Source: UBA6522 sp963664945
GTDB lineage: Bacteria > Pseudomonadota > Gammaproteobacteria > Steroidobacterales > Rariloculaceae
Assembly (NCBI GenBank): GCA_963664945.1
Contig: OY761822.1
Span: 496,001 to 560,000, forward strand
Reading direction: 5' to 3'
DNA: 64,000 nt
Below are positions 9,049 to 17,729 of this stretch, piece by piece. The position numbers and the translations under genes are program-made. Within the stretch, counting starts at the first letter, position 1. Each line of letters starts with the position of its first letter. The notes beneath the pieces were generated by a model, which did not search any database, was not told the origin of the DNA, and saw only the letters and a list, made by a program, of their open reading frames with translations.

Positions 9049-9501
9049 TTAGAACGGTAAGGAATCGTCCAGATCGCTCTGCGAGGCGCCCTGCGCCTGC
9101 GCGGGTTCGCTCGCCGCCTGGCTCTCGGCCTGGGTTGCGTCGGAGCCGTTGGGCCGCTCCAGGAACTGGATCCGCCCGCCCGGAGCCAGCAGGATCTCGG
9201 TGGAGAACCGGTCGGACTCCTCCCCGTCCTTCCTCCAGCGCCGCGTCTGGAGCTTCCCGGACACGTAGACCAGCCGGCCCTTCTTCGCGTGGCGCTCGAG
9301 CATGTCCACGAGTCCGGGCTGGAACGTGACGACCCGGTGCCACTCCGTTTTCTCGATCCGCTCCCCGCCGCCGGCGCGATCCAGGTAACTTTCGTCGGTC
9401 GCGATACTCATGTTCGCCACACGGCCCCCCGATACCAGGTGGTTGATCGTGACGTCGGCGCCCAGGCGCCCGATCACTTCTGCGCGATTCAATCCAAACA
9501 T
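9049..9501 (-). CDS. ssb: Single-stranded DNA-binding protein
   Basis: 150 aa OB-fold SSB. The N-terminus MFGLNRAEVIGRLGADVTI, the core TEWHRVVTFQPGLVDMLERHAKKG, and LVYVSGKLQTRRW are SSB landmarks. A Gln/Ala/Ser-rich linker follows, then the acidic tip DDSLPF that recruits replication and repair partners. I start at 9501 because AGGA lies nine bases upstream; two in-frame ATGs seven and five codons earlier are possible. It is a plasmid/ICE-type second SSB, by its neighbours. A terminator lies just downstream. Confidence 0.93.
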   Translation of the reverse strand: MFGLNRAEVIGRLGADVTINHLVSGGRVANMSIATDESYLDRAGGGERIEKTEWHRVVTFQPGLVDMLERHAKKGRLVYVSGKLQTRRWRKDGEESDRFSTEILLAPGGRIQFLERPNGSDATQAESQAASEPAQAQGASQSDLDDSLPF

Positions 9502-9608
9502 GTTTTCGATCCTCATTTTCAAGTTGATGACGATGGTTGAACGAACCGGAGACGGTCACTCTCGATCCCATCCCCGAATTCACTCCAGGTCGGGCTTCGC
9601 CCGAACTC

Positions 9609-9827
9609 TCAAACCTCCGAGGCGGGCAGGGACGACACGATCGACCGAACCGTGTGACCGGGGAGACCCGCGTCGGTCAGCAGCGCCCCGGCGTCGATGT
9701 CGGAGGCGGGCACCGTGTCGCAGGCGCACGGGTCCGGAGCCAGGGCGTCGGCCACCGTGTCGGTGCGGCGGGGCAGGTTGAAGTCAAGGGGTGCGCGAGA
9801 GGAACCGTGGGGATGGAATTCGTACAT
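9609..9827 (-). CDS. Small unassigned protein, 72 aa
   Basis: It begins MYEFHPHGSSRAPLDFNLPR and ends SIVSSLPASEV. AGGAGA sits eight bases before ATG at 9827, a good start signal, so I rejected the longer open frame that starts at 10055. The middle contains two cysteines (DPCACDT), no clear motif. It reads in the same direction as ssb, about 110 bases upstream of it. Probably a real accessory gene; function unknown. Confidence 0.5.
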   Translation of the reverse strand: MYEFHPHGSSRAPLDFNLPRRTDTVADALAPDPCACDTVPASDIDAGALLTDAGLPGHTVRSIVSSLPASEV

Positions 9828-10071
9828 GGGGCGTTCTCCTGAGAAGGCTTGCTGAATCCCCGGGGCGGACACTCTCTCTCCGCCCCGGGACGAGCTCGAC
9901 CTCCCGACGCCCGTCCCGGACGCTTGCCGCGGCGCCGGGGAGCGGCCGCCGGGAATCCGGTGTGCGTGAAGACGCGCGGCGCTGGCGCCGGACACGGCGA
10001 CGGCGTATGTTTGACTTTTCAAAGTCGTGCAGCCACATGCCGTTTTCAGCTCCACTGCGCCCTGTCGTCAG

Positions 10072-11886
10072 ATGTCTCTTGAGCTGTTCGCCGTGAGCGC
10101 TTCCGATCCGGCAACGGGAGTACCGGTCGGTTCAGCCGAGCGGCCCAAGCGTCCCCAAGGCACGGACAACCGCACCGTGGAGACCGGGTCCGAAGATGCG
10201 CCTCCGACCGGCGAGACTTTCGCCGACGATCATCCTGCGGGCGTCGTCTTCGGCCTGTTCGGCGAGGAGTTCCGCGTCGCGGTCGTGGGGACGGCGTTAC
10301 GCGCGCGCAAGGGTGCCGCCGCACCGCTGCGCAACCGGCTCAACGGGCACCTGCGCAAACTTCGCATGGACGGCTTCCGCGACGCGTCCAGGGCGCCTCC
10401 CGGGCTGCTTGTCGCGCCGGTGCTGGACGCGATCGAACGCGGCGTCGACTGCCTTGCCGGCGCGGTCCTGAACCTCTGGGCCACCGCCGACGCCCAACTG
10501 CGCGATGAGGCCCTGGGGGAACTCAAGAACGCGGGCATCCCGCCCGGCGCGGAGATCGCCGATGGCGGGTTCGACGGCGCCTGGCCGTTCGCGGACTGGC
10601 TCGACCGCCGCGACGCCCTCGCCGAAAGGCTGCCGGAGGCGAGCCCTGACGCCATCGGCCTCATGCTCGCGGTGGCGGCCAACCGGCTGCCCGCGCCGCC
10701 GGCCCTGCCGAGGCTCGACACGCCGCGTTTCCTGGACTGGTTCGACGAGCTCGATGAGCTCGACCCGGAAGCGCCGGAATGGGAAGAGGTCGGAGACTTC
10801 GCACTGTACCTGCTCATGCTCGGCGACGAGAAAATCGAAGAGCGGCGCCTGGCCGCGCTTGCGGCCCGTGACGCCGCCGTGTGGCGGATTGTCGAGGAAT
10901 ACGACGAGGAACTGTGCTACCTCGGTATCGATCTGGAGGCGTGGCTCGCCGACAGCGCGCGCGATCCGGAACAGGCGGTGTGGTTGGCCGAAAAACTCGG
11001 AGACGCTCTTGAACTGTACCGCCCCGTGCGTCCCCAGGGCGCGACGCTGGCGCAGGAGATCGAACGCGCCGGACGGCGTGCGGAGCTTGAAGCGGCCGTT
11101 CTCGCGATCCCGCCGATGTGGGAAGCGCTGCCGCGCGACGCGGGTCCGGAGCCGGACGACACGGACGATGCCGCGGCGAAAGAAGACGAAGCCCAGCCCA
11201 GGCCGCGGGAACTGGCGGAGATGCGCCGCGCCTACCGGCAGGCCAGGGAGGAGGGCGACCGGCTGCGCGCCGAGGCGGCGGAAATGGAGACCGAACGCGA
11301 CCGGTTGACCGAGGCCAATGCCACGCTGCGGCTCGCGAAGCAACAGATGGACGAGGAGAACGGTCGCCTGCGCGGGGAGCTTGACCGCGCCCGGTCCACC
11401 GAGGAGGACTGGCGCAGGGCCTACGTGGAGGCGCGCCGGGCGCGTGCCGGGGAGGACGGCGGGGCGACGGAGATCGCAAGAGTAGCCGACGCACTGGACG
11501 TGGCCGCGCGGTCGTTCCCCGACGCCCTGGCCATTTCGCTTAACGCGAAGTCCGACCCGGACGTGCCGTTCGCCAGGCCGGCCGAGGTGTTCGACGCGTT
11601 CGCCTGGCTCGCGACCGCGTACCGGCGCCGGGGCGCGCCGGGCATCGAGGAATCCTGCCCGGGCTGGTTCCACAAGCCGGACCAGTCCCAGGTCACCGTC
11701 GGCATGTACCCGCAGTGGTACCGCACGTCGTTCGAGGGCCGCACGGTGACCGCCACCAACCATATCGGCAAGGGCGTGTCTTTCGATCCGCGCAGCACCA
11801 TCCGCATCGGTTTCGCCTGGGACGAGGAGACGCAACGCGTGGTCGTCGGCTATGTCGGTCGCCACCAGCGCAACCGCAAGTCCTGA
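10072..11886 (+). CDS. Large unassigned acidic coiled-coil protein
   Basis: About 604 aa from the ATG at 10072 (MSLELFAVS); an ATG at 10027 is also in frame and neither has a strong ribosome site. Residues about 380-470 form a charged coiled coil (MRRAYRQAREEGDRLRAEAA onward). The C-terminal domain (YPQWYRTSFEGRTVTATNHI, FDPRSTIRIGFAWDEETQRV) has the look of a small beta-rich domain present in other plasmid proteins. Codon use is strongly GC-biased at third positions throughout, supporting a real gene. Function unknown. It points away from ssb, so the promoters of both strands lie in 9828-10071. Confidence 0.7.
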   Translation: MSLELFAVSASDPATGVPVGSAERPKRPQGTDNRTVETGSEDAPPTGETFADDHPAGVVFGLFGEEFRVAVVGTALRARKGAAAPLRNRLNGHLRKLRMDGFRDASRAPPGLLVAPVLDAIERGVDCLAGAVLNLWATADAQLRDEALGELKNAGIPPGAEIADGGFDGAWPFADWLDRRDALAERLPEASPDAIGLMLAVAANRLPAPPALPRLDTPRFLDWFDELDELDPEAPEWEEVGDFALYLLMLGDEKIEERRLAALAARDAAVWRIVEEYDEELCYLGIDLEAWLADSARDPEQAVWLAEKLGDALELYRPVRPQGATLAQEIERAGRRAELEAAVLAIPPMWEALPRDAGPEPDDTDDAAAKEDEAQPRPRELAEMRRAYRQAREEGDRLRAEAAEMETERDRLTEANATLRLAKQQMDEENGRLRGELDRARSTEEDWRRAYVEARRARAGEDGGATEIARVADALDVAARSFPDALAISLNAKSDPDVPFARPAEVFDAFAWLATAYRRRGAPGIEESCPGWFHKPDQSQVTVGMYPQWYRTSFEGRTVTATNHIGKGVSFDPRSTIRIGFAWDEETQRVVVGYVGRHQRNRKS

Positions 11887-12070
11887 GCGCCCGCTCGCAC
11901 AGCGCCCTGCCGGACAGGAATGTCCCCACTGCGTTCGACGTTCCGCGGAGCGGCGCCGCCAGGCGGTGCCCGCGGCAGGCGGTGCTCGCGCCACGCGATG
12001 CCTGCGCCACGCAATGTTTGCCGCTCGCAGTGGCTGCCGTGCGCAGTACCTGCTGCGCGCAGCGCCTGAA

Positions 12071-13144
12071 TCATTCCCAGGGCGCGGCGGTGAGGGTGGC
12101 CATGGGGGAGCGGTCCGCCAGCAACTCCACGTCCTCCAGTGCCAACCCCTCGAACGACAGGTACAGCACCGCGTCCTCCCAGTCCTGGAAGATCGCGTGA
12201 ACGTCGCCCGTGACGGCGTCTACGACCGTGCAGCCGGGCGGGTACAGCGGCAGCCCGCGCACGTGTTCGGAGCGCGCCCAGGACTTGCGCGCACAAGTCT
12301 CGCAGCGGCTGGCGCCGCCAGAGGGCCGGGCGCACGCGGTACACAACCAGCGTTTGCGCCGTTCGGCATAGCGCTGGCGCGCGGCGAGATTCCTCCGAGG
12401 CCGCCGCCGAGCCTCGACGACGGCGCACGGCCCGCAGGCCGATGCGCCCTCGAACGTGACCGCACCGCATCTCAGGCAGCACCCGGCGGCCTGGCGGGCG
12501 GCGTAGATCGCCTGTTCGGCTGCGCGGCGTTTTGCAAGGCACGGTTCGCAGCTGGCCCGGCCCGGCAACGGAGCCGCTTGTCCGCATCGTATGCAAAGTC
12601 CTCTTGCCTGGCGAGCCTGCCGGCGACGCTGGCTGCGCTGGCGTGCGTTGCGCCTCTTGGCCGTTGTCGATTTGCCGCCATACAGTTGCTGCTCCGCGCG
12701 CGCCGCCGCGTATCGGGCCCTCTCCCGCCGGCGCCGATTATCCCCGCAACGGGCGCAGAGCCGGCGGCCCGGCTCGGGTTTGGCGCTGCCGCATTTCGAG
12801 CACATGCCGGCGGCCACCCGTTCGGCGGCCCGTTGCCGGGCACGGGCGTACTCGGCTCGCCGGGCGTTCGCGTCCCGCACACGTCGGATGCCGGCAGCGC
12901 GACGTTTTTCGGCGCACGCGCGATCCCGCACCCGGCGCTTGCGCCGGCAAACCTCGCACGTGCGGCCCCCGTCCACGGGACGGCGGGCTCCGCATCGTGT
13001 GCAAACGCCACGGGCGACTCGATCTTCAACGCGGCGCTGGTGGCGCTCGCGATCCCGCCGGCGTTTGTCCGAATCGCTCCCGAGCATGTCGAATCCCCCG
13101 TCAGTGGCGGTGAAAATCAGGACGAGAAAGCGCCCGTCCGGCAT
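12071..13144 (-). CDS. Protein with five zinc ribbons in an Arg-rich scaffold
   Basis: 357 aa. Five short Cys4 modules recur: GVCTRCG...CEVC (about 46-66), GMCSKCG...CARC (113-133), GLCIRCG...CEPC (182-202), GCCLRCG...CGPC (221-240) and WLCTACA...CETC (267-284). Each is CxxC-x(9-13)-CxxC. They are joined by Arg/Ala-rich helices of 15-50 residues. The C-terminal 70 residues lack cysteine clusters and are acidic. This architecture suggests nucleic-acid binding; I know no named family. An alternative start is 13087 (MLGSDSD), where GGGGGA precedes the ATG. The 184-bp gap before it on the + side (11,887-12,070) is GC-rich with no gene. Confidence 0.7.
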   Translation of the reverse strand: MPDGRFLVLIFTATDGGFDMLGSDSDKRRRDRERHQRRVEDRVARGVCTRCGARRPVDGGRTCEVCRRKRRVRDRACAEKRRAAGIRRVRDANARRAEYARARQRAAERVAAGMCSKCGSAKPEPGRRLCARCGDNRRRRERARYAAARAEQQLYGGKSTTAKRRNARQRSQRRRQARQARGLCIRCGQAAPLPGRASCEPCLAKRRAAEQAIYAARQAAGCCLRCGAVTFEGASACGPCAVVEARRRPRRNLAARQRYAERRKRWLCTACARPSGGASRCETCARKSWARSEHVRGLPLYPPGCTVVDAVTGDVHAIFQDWEDAVLYLSFEGLALEDVELLADRSPMATLTAAPWE

Positions 13145-13163
13145 CGGCGGAAGGGCCGGCGCG

Positions 13164-13496
13164 TCAGCGCCTCTTCATACGGTTGCCGAACATGCCCGTG
13201 GCCGCCCAACCGAACAACTGCACCCCGGAGCGGCATCCGAGCGCAGTACAAATGATTATCTCGTTATAGGCCGGGCGCATTGCCCGCACCGCCTCGAACG
13301 AGGCGACCTCGGGCTTCGGCCGGGGCCGGCACTTCCCGGCTCCCCGCCCCTCGCCGGTCCAGCGTCGAACCTCTCCGTTGGTCATGCACTTGTACCGCTC
13401 GACCGCGTAGCACCGGCCCTCGTCCACCAGGCCGCGGCCGAACAGGTGCACCATATACGTGGCCGCGGGCGCGGTCCTGAACGCGGTGGATGTCAT
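13164..13496 (-). CDS. Unassigned 110-aa protein
   Basis: It starts MTSTAFRTAPAATYMVHLFG; GGAGGG lies eight bases before the ATG. It has four cysteines in an EGRCYAVERYKCMTNGE segment and near NEIIICTALGC, and ends in a basic tail (GNRMKRR). No family was recognised. It lies upstream of, and in line with, the zinc-ribbon gene, about 20 bases before its start, so the two may be one transcript. Confidence 0.6.
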   Translation of the reverse strand: MTSTAFRTAPAATYMVHLFGRGLVDEGRCYAVERYKCMTNGEVRRWTGEGRGAGKCRPRPKPEVASFEAVRAMRPAYNEIIICTALGCRSGVQLFGWAATGMFGNRMKRR

Positions 13497-13721
13497 CGAT
13501 AGGCCCTCCTTCGTGCCGGTTGATCAGTATGGCGGCCGAGACCCTCCCCGGCCCCCGGCCCGCCGTCCCGGGCGCTGCGCGCCGCGGCCTTTCGGCGGTG
13601 TTCACGGCGAAGGAGTGAGATGGCAAGAGGCCGGCGCGCCAGGGTTGGATTTCAGCCGACGGGGAAGCGGCGGTATGCTACGCGAGGCATTTCAGCCCAT
13701 GGGCGATACGAGGAGGAAACC

Positions 13722-14015
13722 GTGGCGATCGACGAGACGAAACTGACCAAGGGGCACCGGCGCAAGCTCAACGCGCTGAGAAGATCGGTCGGCGACCATC
13801 TGGGCGAGGAAGTGTTCTCGAAGTGGAAGGCGGTCCAGGACAAGAAGCCTGCGGCCCGCAGGGACGATCCGGTGGCGGAGAAGATTCAGGCGGCGCTGGC
13901 GGCCTTCGTGGATGACCGCAGTTTCCGGCTTAGCAACTACGGTTACACGATTCAACGCGCCCGTGGAAAAGGCGCATCGGGGTTTGTCGCAACGAAGAAC
14001 CCCAAGCCCGGATGA
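13722..14015 (+). CDS. Unassigned 97-aa protein
   Basis: I place the start at GTG 13722 because GAGGAGG precedes it by five bases. An ATG at 13620 in the same frame has no comparable site. The protein (IDETKLTKGHRRKLNALRRS onward) is charged and probably helical, ending VATKNPKPG. The C-terminus SFRLSNYGYTIQRARGKG is the most structured stretch. Its stop overlaps the ATG of the next gene by 4 bases. No family was recognised; this is backbone DNA. Confidence 0.65.
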   Translation: MAIDETKLTKGHRRKLNALRRSVGDHLGEEVFSKWKAVQDKKPAARRDDPVAEKIQAALAAFVDDRSFRLSNYGYTIQRARGKGASGFVATKNPKPG

Positions 14016-14209
14016 GCGAGGCCGCGACGACGGATTCGAAAGCGCCGGCGATCCGGACGGTGACCGATGTGGAGCCCGCGCAGTGGTTCGTCAACGCGCT
14101 GGAACCCTCGTTCAGCACCGTGGGCGGGCTCGTGCCGGGACATTACGAGGCGTACGCGAGAATCCTGCATCCGGCCTGGCGGGTGACCAAAATAGGCAAT
14201 CAGATATAG
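14012..14209 (+). pseudogene. Truncated plasmid-type gene at the island edge
   Basis: 65 aa, translationally coupled (ATGA) to the gene before it. It has the segment EPAQWFVNALEPSFSTVGGL and VPGHYEAYARILHPAW, which I associate with the start of longer (over 200 aa) uncharacterised proteins. After ILHPAW the frame changes character (RVTKIGNQI-stop), and base composition drops at about 14,185. I read this as truncation by the DNA that brought in the defence island. Confidence 0.55.
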
Positions 14210-14583
14210 CGTGCTTGTTATCTCAAGCAAGATACGGAACGCGATCGTCCTAGTAACTGGCCAGTCTCTGGGAACATGCAGATGCGGCGCTAGCTGCCGA
14301 CCCATCCAGCGAAACTACCGTGGGTTCCGCAGGGGTTCCGGCCCTGGACCATCTTTTTGAGACCGTGCAGCAGGTCACTAAATGGACAGTCCAGCCCATT
14401 GAAATCGAAGTCATATCCAACTCGACAGCGTAAACTCTCGAATATTGTTGATGCCCAAGAAACATCGAGAGTACACTACACGTCGGTTTCCAAACTTAGT
14501 ATCCACTTGGTTGCTTTCGCGGATATCGTCAGCAGTCTGGGTGTGCCCTGGGCACGAGCACTCCAATGACACGAGGCAATGCA
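14210..14583. other. Gap at the backbone / defence-island junction
   Basis: No supported gene. One frame at about 14,259-14,432 reads ASLWEHADAALAADPSSETT onward to a stop and looks like a decayed coding remnant, possibly of the truncated gene upstream but in another frame. The rest is AT-richer and should hold the methyltransferase promoter. Confidence 0.4.
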
Positions 14584-15777
14584 ATGCCGCTAACTGTAGT
14601 TGACCTGTTCGCCGGAGCGGGAGGACTTTCGCTGGGATTCAAGAAAGCTGGATTTCAGACATTATGGGCTGCGGATAACAATCACGCGGCGGTTGAGACT
14701 TTTTCAACCAATGTGGATACAAAAGTGTCTCGAGTAAACATCGAACCAAGCACAGAATTTGCTTTGCCTAGTGTGATCATTGGAGGACCGCCGTGTCAGG
14801 GATTCTCTTCTGCGGGACTGCGAAGAGTTGGAGACAGGAGAAACTCCCTCGTTTCAGTCTTTGCTCAAATCGTTGCACGAGTAAAGCCCAAGGGTTTTGT
14901 TTTCGAGAATGTGGAAGGATTTTTAACAACCGAGCAGGGAAAAAGAGTCCACGAATTACTAAGACCGTTGGTTGCATGTGGTTATCGTATTCATCTGAGA
15001 AAGGTAAACGCTGCAAACTTTGGAGTGCCGCAGCATAGGAAACGCATACTAGCAATCGGAGGGTTAGGGTTTGATCCGACATTTCCAGAACCAACACACA
15101 GTGCATTCGGGGCTCCAGGCGCACGATTAGTTGCTACACACCTTCCGCAAGCGAAAACAGTCAAGGATTCAATTGGGTTACTTCCACAGCCGACCAAGAA
15201 ATCACCGGGGCGTCCCGCCGACCACTATTGCGGTACTGTGAAACAAAGTCGATTGCGTGTAATTTCTTTGTTGGAGCAAGGACAAACGATGCGGGATCTC
15301 CCGGAAAAATATTGGCACCAAAGTTATCGACGACGTGCCAATCGTCGTGTGATGGATGGGACCCCAACAGAACGACGAGGAGGCCCACCGGCCGGCATTC
15401 GTAGACTTAGATTCGATGAGCCTTCAAAAGCCATTACTGGTGGAGCCAGTAGCGAGTTCATTCATCCTCGTGAAAACAGGTTGCTAACATTAAGGGAGTG
15501 TGCTCGGCTGCAAACATTTCCTGACAGCTTCGTGTTTTGCGGCACTCGCGCACAGCGTTCGATGCTAATCGGAAATGCTGTCCCGCCGAGACTAGCCGAA
15601 GCTATTGCTCGAGGTTTGGCTAACGATCTCCGCAAATGCAAATCGAGGGCAGACGAAGGAGCTCTATTGACTTTTGTGCCAGCCTTGTCTGATGGAAAGA
15701 GCCCAGCATTGCAGCACGTGATTGACGCCGTCGAGACGAGATTCAGTCCAATTTCGTCGCAGCTTCACTTATTCTAA
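14584..15777 (+). CDS. DNA cytosine-5 methyltransferase
   Basis: 397 aa. C5-methyltransferase motifs are in order: I, DLFAGAGGLSLGF; IV, GGPPCQGFSS with the catalytic Cys; VI, ENVEGF; VIII, QHRKRILAIG; the target-recognition region about 170-270; IX/X, LTLRECARLQTFP and LIGNAVPP. It methylates cytosine C5 within a specific site to protect host DNA. I start at the second ATG, 14584, which has GAGG seven bases upstream; ATG 14566 is the alternative. The stop abuts the ATG of the nuclease gene, and a Vsr gene follows: one R-M operon. It is AT-richer than the backbone, suggesting transfer. Confidence 0.95.
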   Translation: MPLTVVDLFAGAGGLSLGFKKAGFQTLWAADNNHAAVETFSTNVDTKVSRVNIEPSTEFALPSVIIGGPPCQGFSSAGLRRVGDRRNSLVSVFAQIVARVKPKGFVFENVEGFLTTEQGKRVHELLRPLVACGYRIHLRKVNAANFGVPQHRKRILAIGGLGFDPTFPEPTHSAFGAPGARLVATHLPQAKTVKDSIGLLPQPTKKSPGRPADHYCGTVKQSRLRVISLLEQGQTMRDLPEKYWHQSYRRRANRRVMDGTPTERRGGPPAGIRRLRFDEPSKAITGGASSEFIHPRENRLLTLRECARLQTFPDSFVFCGTRAQRSMLIGNAVPPRLAEAIARGLANDLRKCKSRADEGALLTFVPALSDGKSPALQHVIDAVETRFSPISSQLHLF

Positions 15778-16836
15778 ATGGCCCTCAATCAAGCGCAAAG
15801 AGCGATGGTAGAGAAGGCTCGCTCCATTGGTGGAGGAGCGCAGGGAGTAGCTCTGTCCGAAAGCACTTGTGCCTACATCGTCGGCAAAATTGTTGCTGAT
15901 CTTGGAATTACCGATCAGTTTCCGGAGTTTCCAGCAGAACTACCCTCCTTTTTTGGTGACAATGCAATTGGCGAACTTGTAGTTCCAGACGTAGCCTTTC
16001 TACCTCTTCTAGAACGCCTTATAGACTTGGTTTCAGACGCGGACACTTACTTCGCGAGCTTGGCAAAACTTCACAAGTCCCGCCTAAAGTACGAGAAAAT
16101 TTTGCGTACTCAGTCAATCCCGACATTGGAGCAGGTTGGCCCTCGGGGACTATTGGAGTATGGCAAGCTAAGTCCTGGTGTACTCGCTGCCTATCTGTAT
16201 TGGAGAAAATGGATTTTTGATATCGATAATCGGGCGGCGCAAGAAACTGGATACTTGTTTGAACCAATTATTGCTGGCGCTATTGGGGGCGTTCCGGCGA
16301 GTGCGAGAAGGAGTCCTGTTAGAAGACAGGATGACCCAAGGAAAGGGCGACAAGTAGACTGCATCAAAGACGAGCGCGCATATGAATTCAAACTGAGGGT
16401 TACGATCGCCGCTTCTGGACAAGGGCGTTGGCGAGAAGAACTCGAGTTTCCTGGTGATTGTAGAGCGAGCGGTTATATTCCAGTGTTGATAGTGCTGGAT
16501 TCAACGCCAAATCCTAAACTGACGGAGCTTTGTGGCGCGTTTGAGTCTGAAAAGGGCGACATTTACGTAGGTGAGGCGGCTTGGGAGCATTTGAATGAAA
16601 TGGCAGGGACAACAATGGCGACATTTCTGGAGCGGTACGTGCATATCCCCATACAAGCATTGCTGGAACTCGCCCCTGATTCATTACCATCATTCACCTT
16701 GCAAATGAGAGCGAACGACATGTATGTGCGTGTCGGCGAGGAGTCTTTTCGAATTAGTCGAGATGATGGACAAACTGCCCAAACTGCACCAACGCCTCTC
16801 CCGGACGATGTTGATGAGGAGTCACCGAGTCCATGA
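15778..16836 (+). CDS. Type II restriction endonuclease, PD-(D/E)XK type
   Basis: 352 aa. It begins immediately after the methyltransferase stop. A probable catalytic core is GRQVDCIKDERAYEFKLRVT (about residues 184-203), where D, E and K fit the PD-(D/E)XK pattern. The rest is mixed helix/strand with an acidic tail. Its position between an m5C methyltransferase and Vsr argues strongly for the cognate nuclease. It may be of the ApaLI-like family, but I cannot confirm that, or the recognition site, from sequence alone. Length is typical for type II enzymes. Confidence 0.8.
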   Translation: MALNQAQRAMVEKARSIGGGAQGVALSESTCAYIVGKIVADLGITDQFPEFPAELPSFFGDNAIGELVVPDVAFLPLLERLIDLVSDADTYFASLAKLHKSRLKYEKILRTQSIPTLEQVGPRGLLEYGKLSPGVLAAYLYWRKWIFDIDNRAAQETGYLFEPIIAGAIGGVPASARRSPVRRQDDPRKGRQVDCIKDERAYEFKLRVTIAASGQGRWREELEFPGDCRASGYIPVLIVLDSTPNPKLTELCGAFESEKGDIYVGEAAWEHLNEMAGTTMATFLERYVHIPIQALLELAPDSLPSFTLQMRANDMYVRVGEESFRISRDDGQTAQTAPTPLPDDVDEESPSP

Positions 16837-17270
16837 TTTCTATACGATCACGAGCACCAAGTACATGTACTGAAGCAGTTAGAAACGTAATGAGGGCAAA
16901 TCGGGGCAAGGATACAACTCCGGAATTGCGACTAAGGCGGGCATTGTATGCTGCAAGACTGTATTGGCGAAAAAACCGAAGACCGGCAGCTGATTTACGT
17001 TGTACCGCAGACGTAGTTTTTGTGGAACGGAAAGTTGCGGTGTTTGTGGATGGATGCTATTGGCATGGATGTCCAGACCATTATAATCCACCCGAGACGA
17101 ATACTGATTGGTGGGTTGAAAAAATTCAGGACAATGTCTTGCGTGACGTGCGCAAAACAGCAGCGCTTGAGGTAAGGGGTTGGTATGTTATGCGATTCTG
17201 GGAGCACGAGTTGAAAACGAACGAATTGCTCGCTGAAGTCGTCGAGACAATACGGTTTGCAGTCCAGTGA
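16833..17270 (+). CDS. vsr: Very short patch repair endonuclease
   Basis: 145 aa. Landmarks are MRANRGKDTTPELRLRRALY, ADVVFVERKVAVFVDGCYWH with GCPDHY, NVLRDVRKTAALEVRGW and FWEHEL. Vsr nicks at T:G mismatches arising from deamination of 5-methylcytosine, so it guards against mutation at sites methylated by the neighbouring enzyme. It overlaps the nuclease gene by 4 bases. A pairing with Vsr suggests the methylated base is prone to C-to-T change, as expected for a C5 enzyme. It appears intact. Confidence 0.95.
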   Translation: MISIRSRAPSTCTEAVRNVMRANRGKDTTPELRLRRALYAARLYWRKNRRPAADLRCTADVVFVERKVAVFVDGCYWHGCPDHYNPPETNTDWWVEKIQDNVLRDVRKTAALEVRGWYVMRFWEHELKTNELLAEVVETIRFAVQ

Positions 17271-17729
17271 AGAAATCATTCGATGATTGACTTCCATAGA
17301 ATCTTATTGTCTTAACCTCAACACAATTGCTCGGGTTGGTAAAAACTGTGTTTTGAGCCAACAGTGGTGAGTGATCGGTTTACGCTTGCCTTAATGGACT
17401 TGTCACCGATTTCGAATTCCGCTACAGATGAATCTATTAGGCTGGCCCGTGCAGTTGTCTTTACCCGGAAATGCAAGTGAGGTAAACACGCAAGCTAAAA
17501 CAGAGCGCAGTCCTGTACATCTCAACCTTCTGACTAACCGCTACGTCGGCAATTGATAAAGCTGCGTTGCGAGTTTTCGCCATTGAACTTCGCGATGCAA
17601 AGACTCATGATCGCTCGTGTTTGATATAAGGGCTTGCGGCAATATCTTTCAGGCAATCTTCCAAGAACAATCCGTATCGATATTTTTTGGCGTCCACGAC
17701 TGATGATTAGCAATCGAAGTTATTCCCCC
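17271..17729. other. 459-bp gap after vsr
   Basis: AT-rich sequence between converging transcripts (vsr on +, the ATPase gene on -). No frame of coding character and no strong terminator stem were seen. Confidence 0.5.

Noticed and set aside
10297..11994. A 565-aa open frame on the minus strand
   Set aside because: It is a high-GC shadow of the plus-strand gene at 10,072; the product is low-complexity Arg/Gly/Pro.
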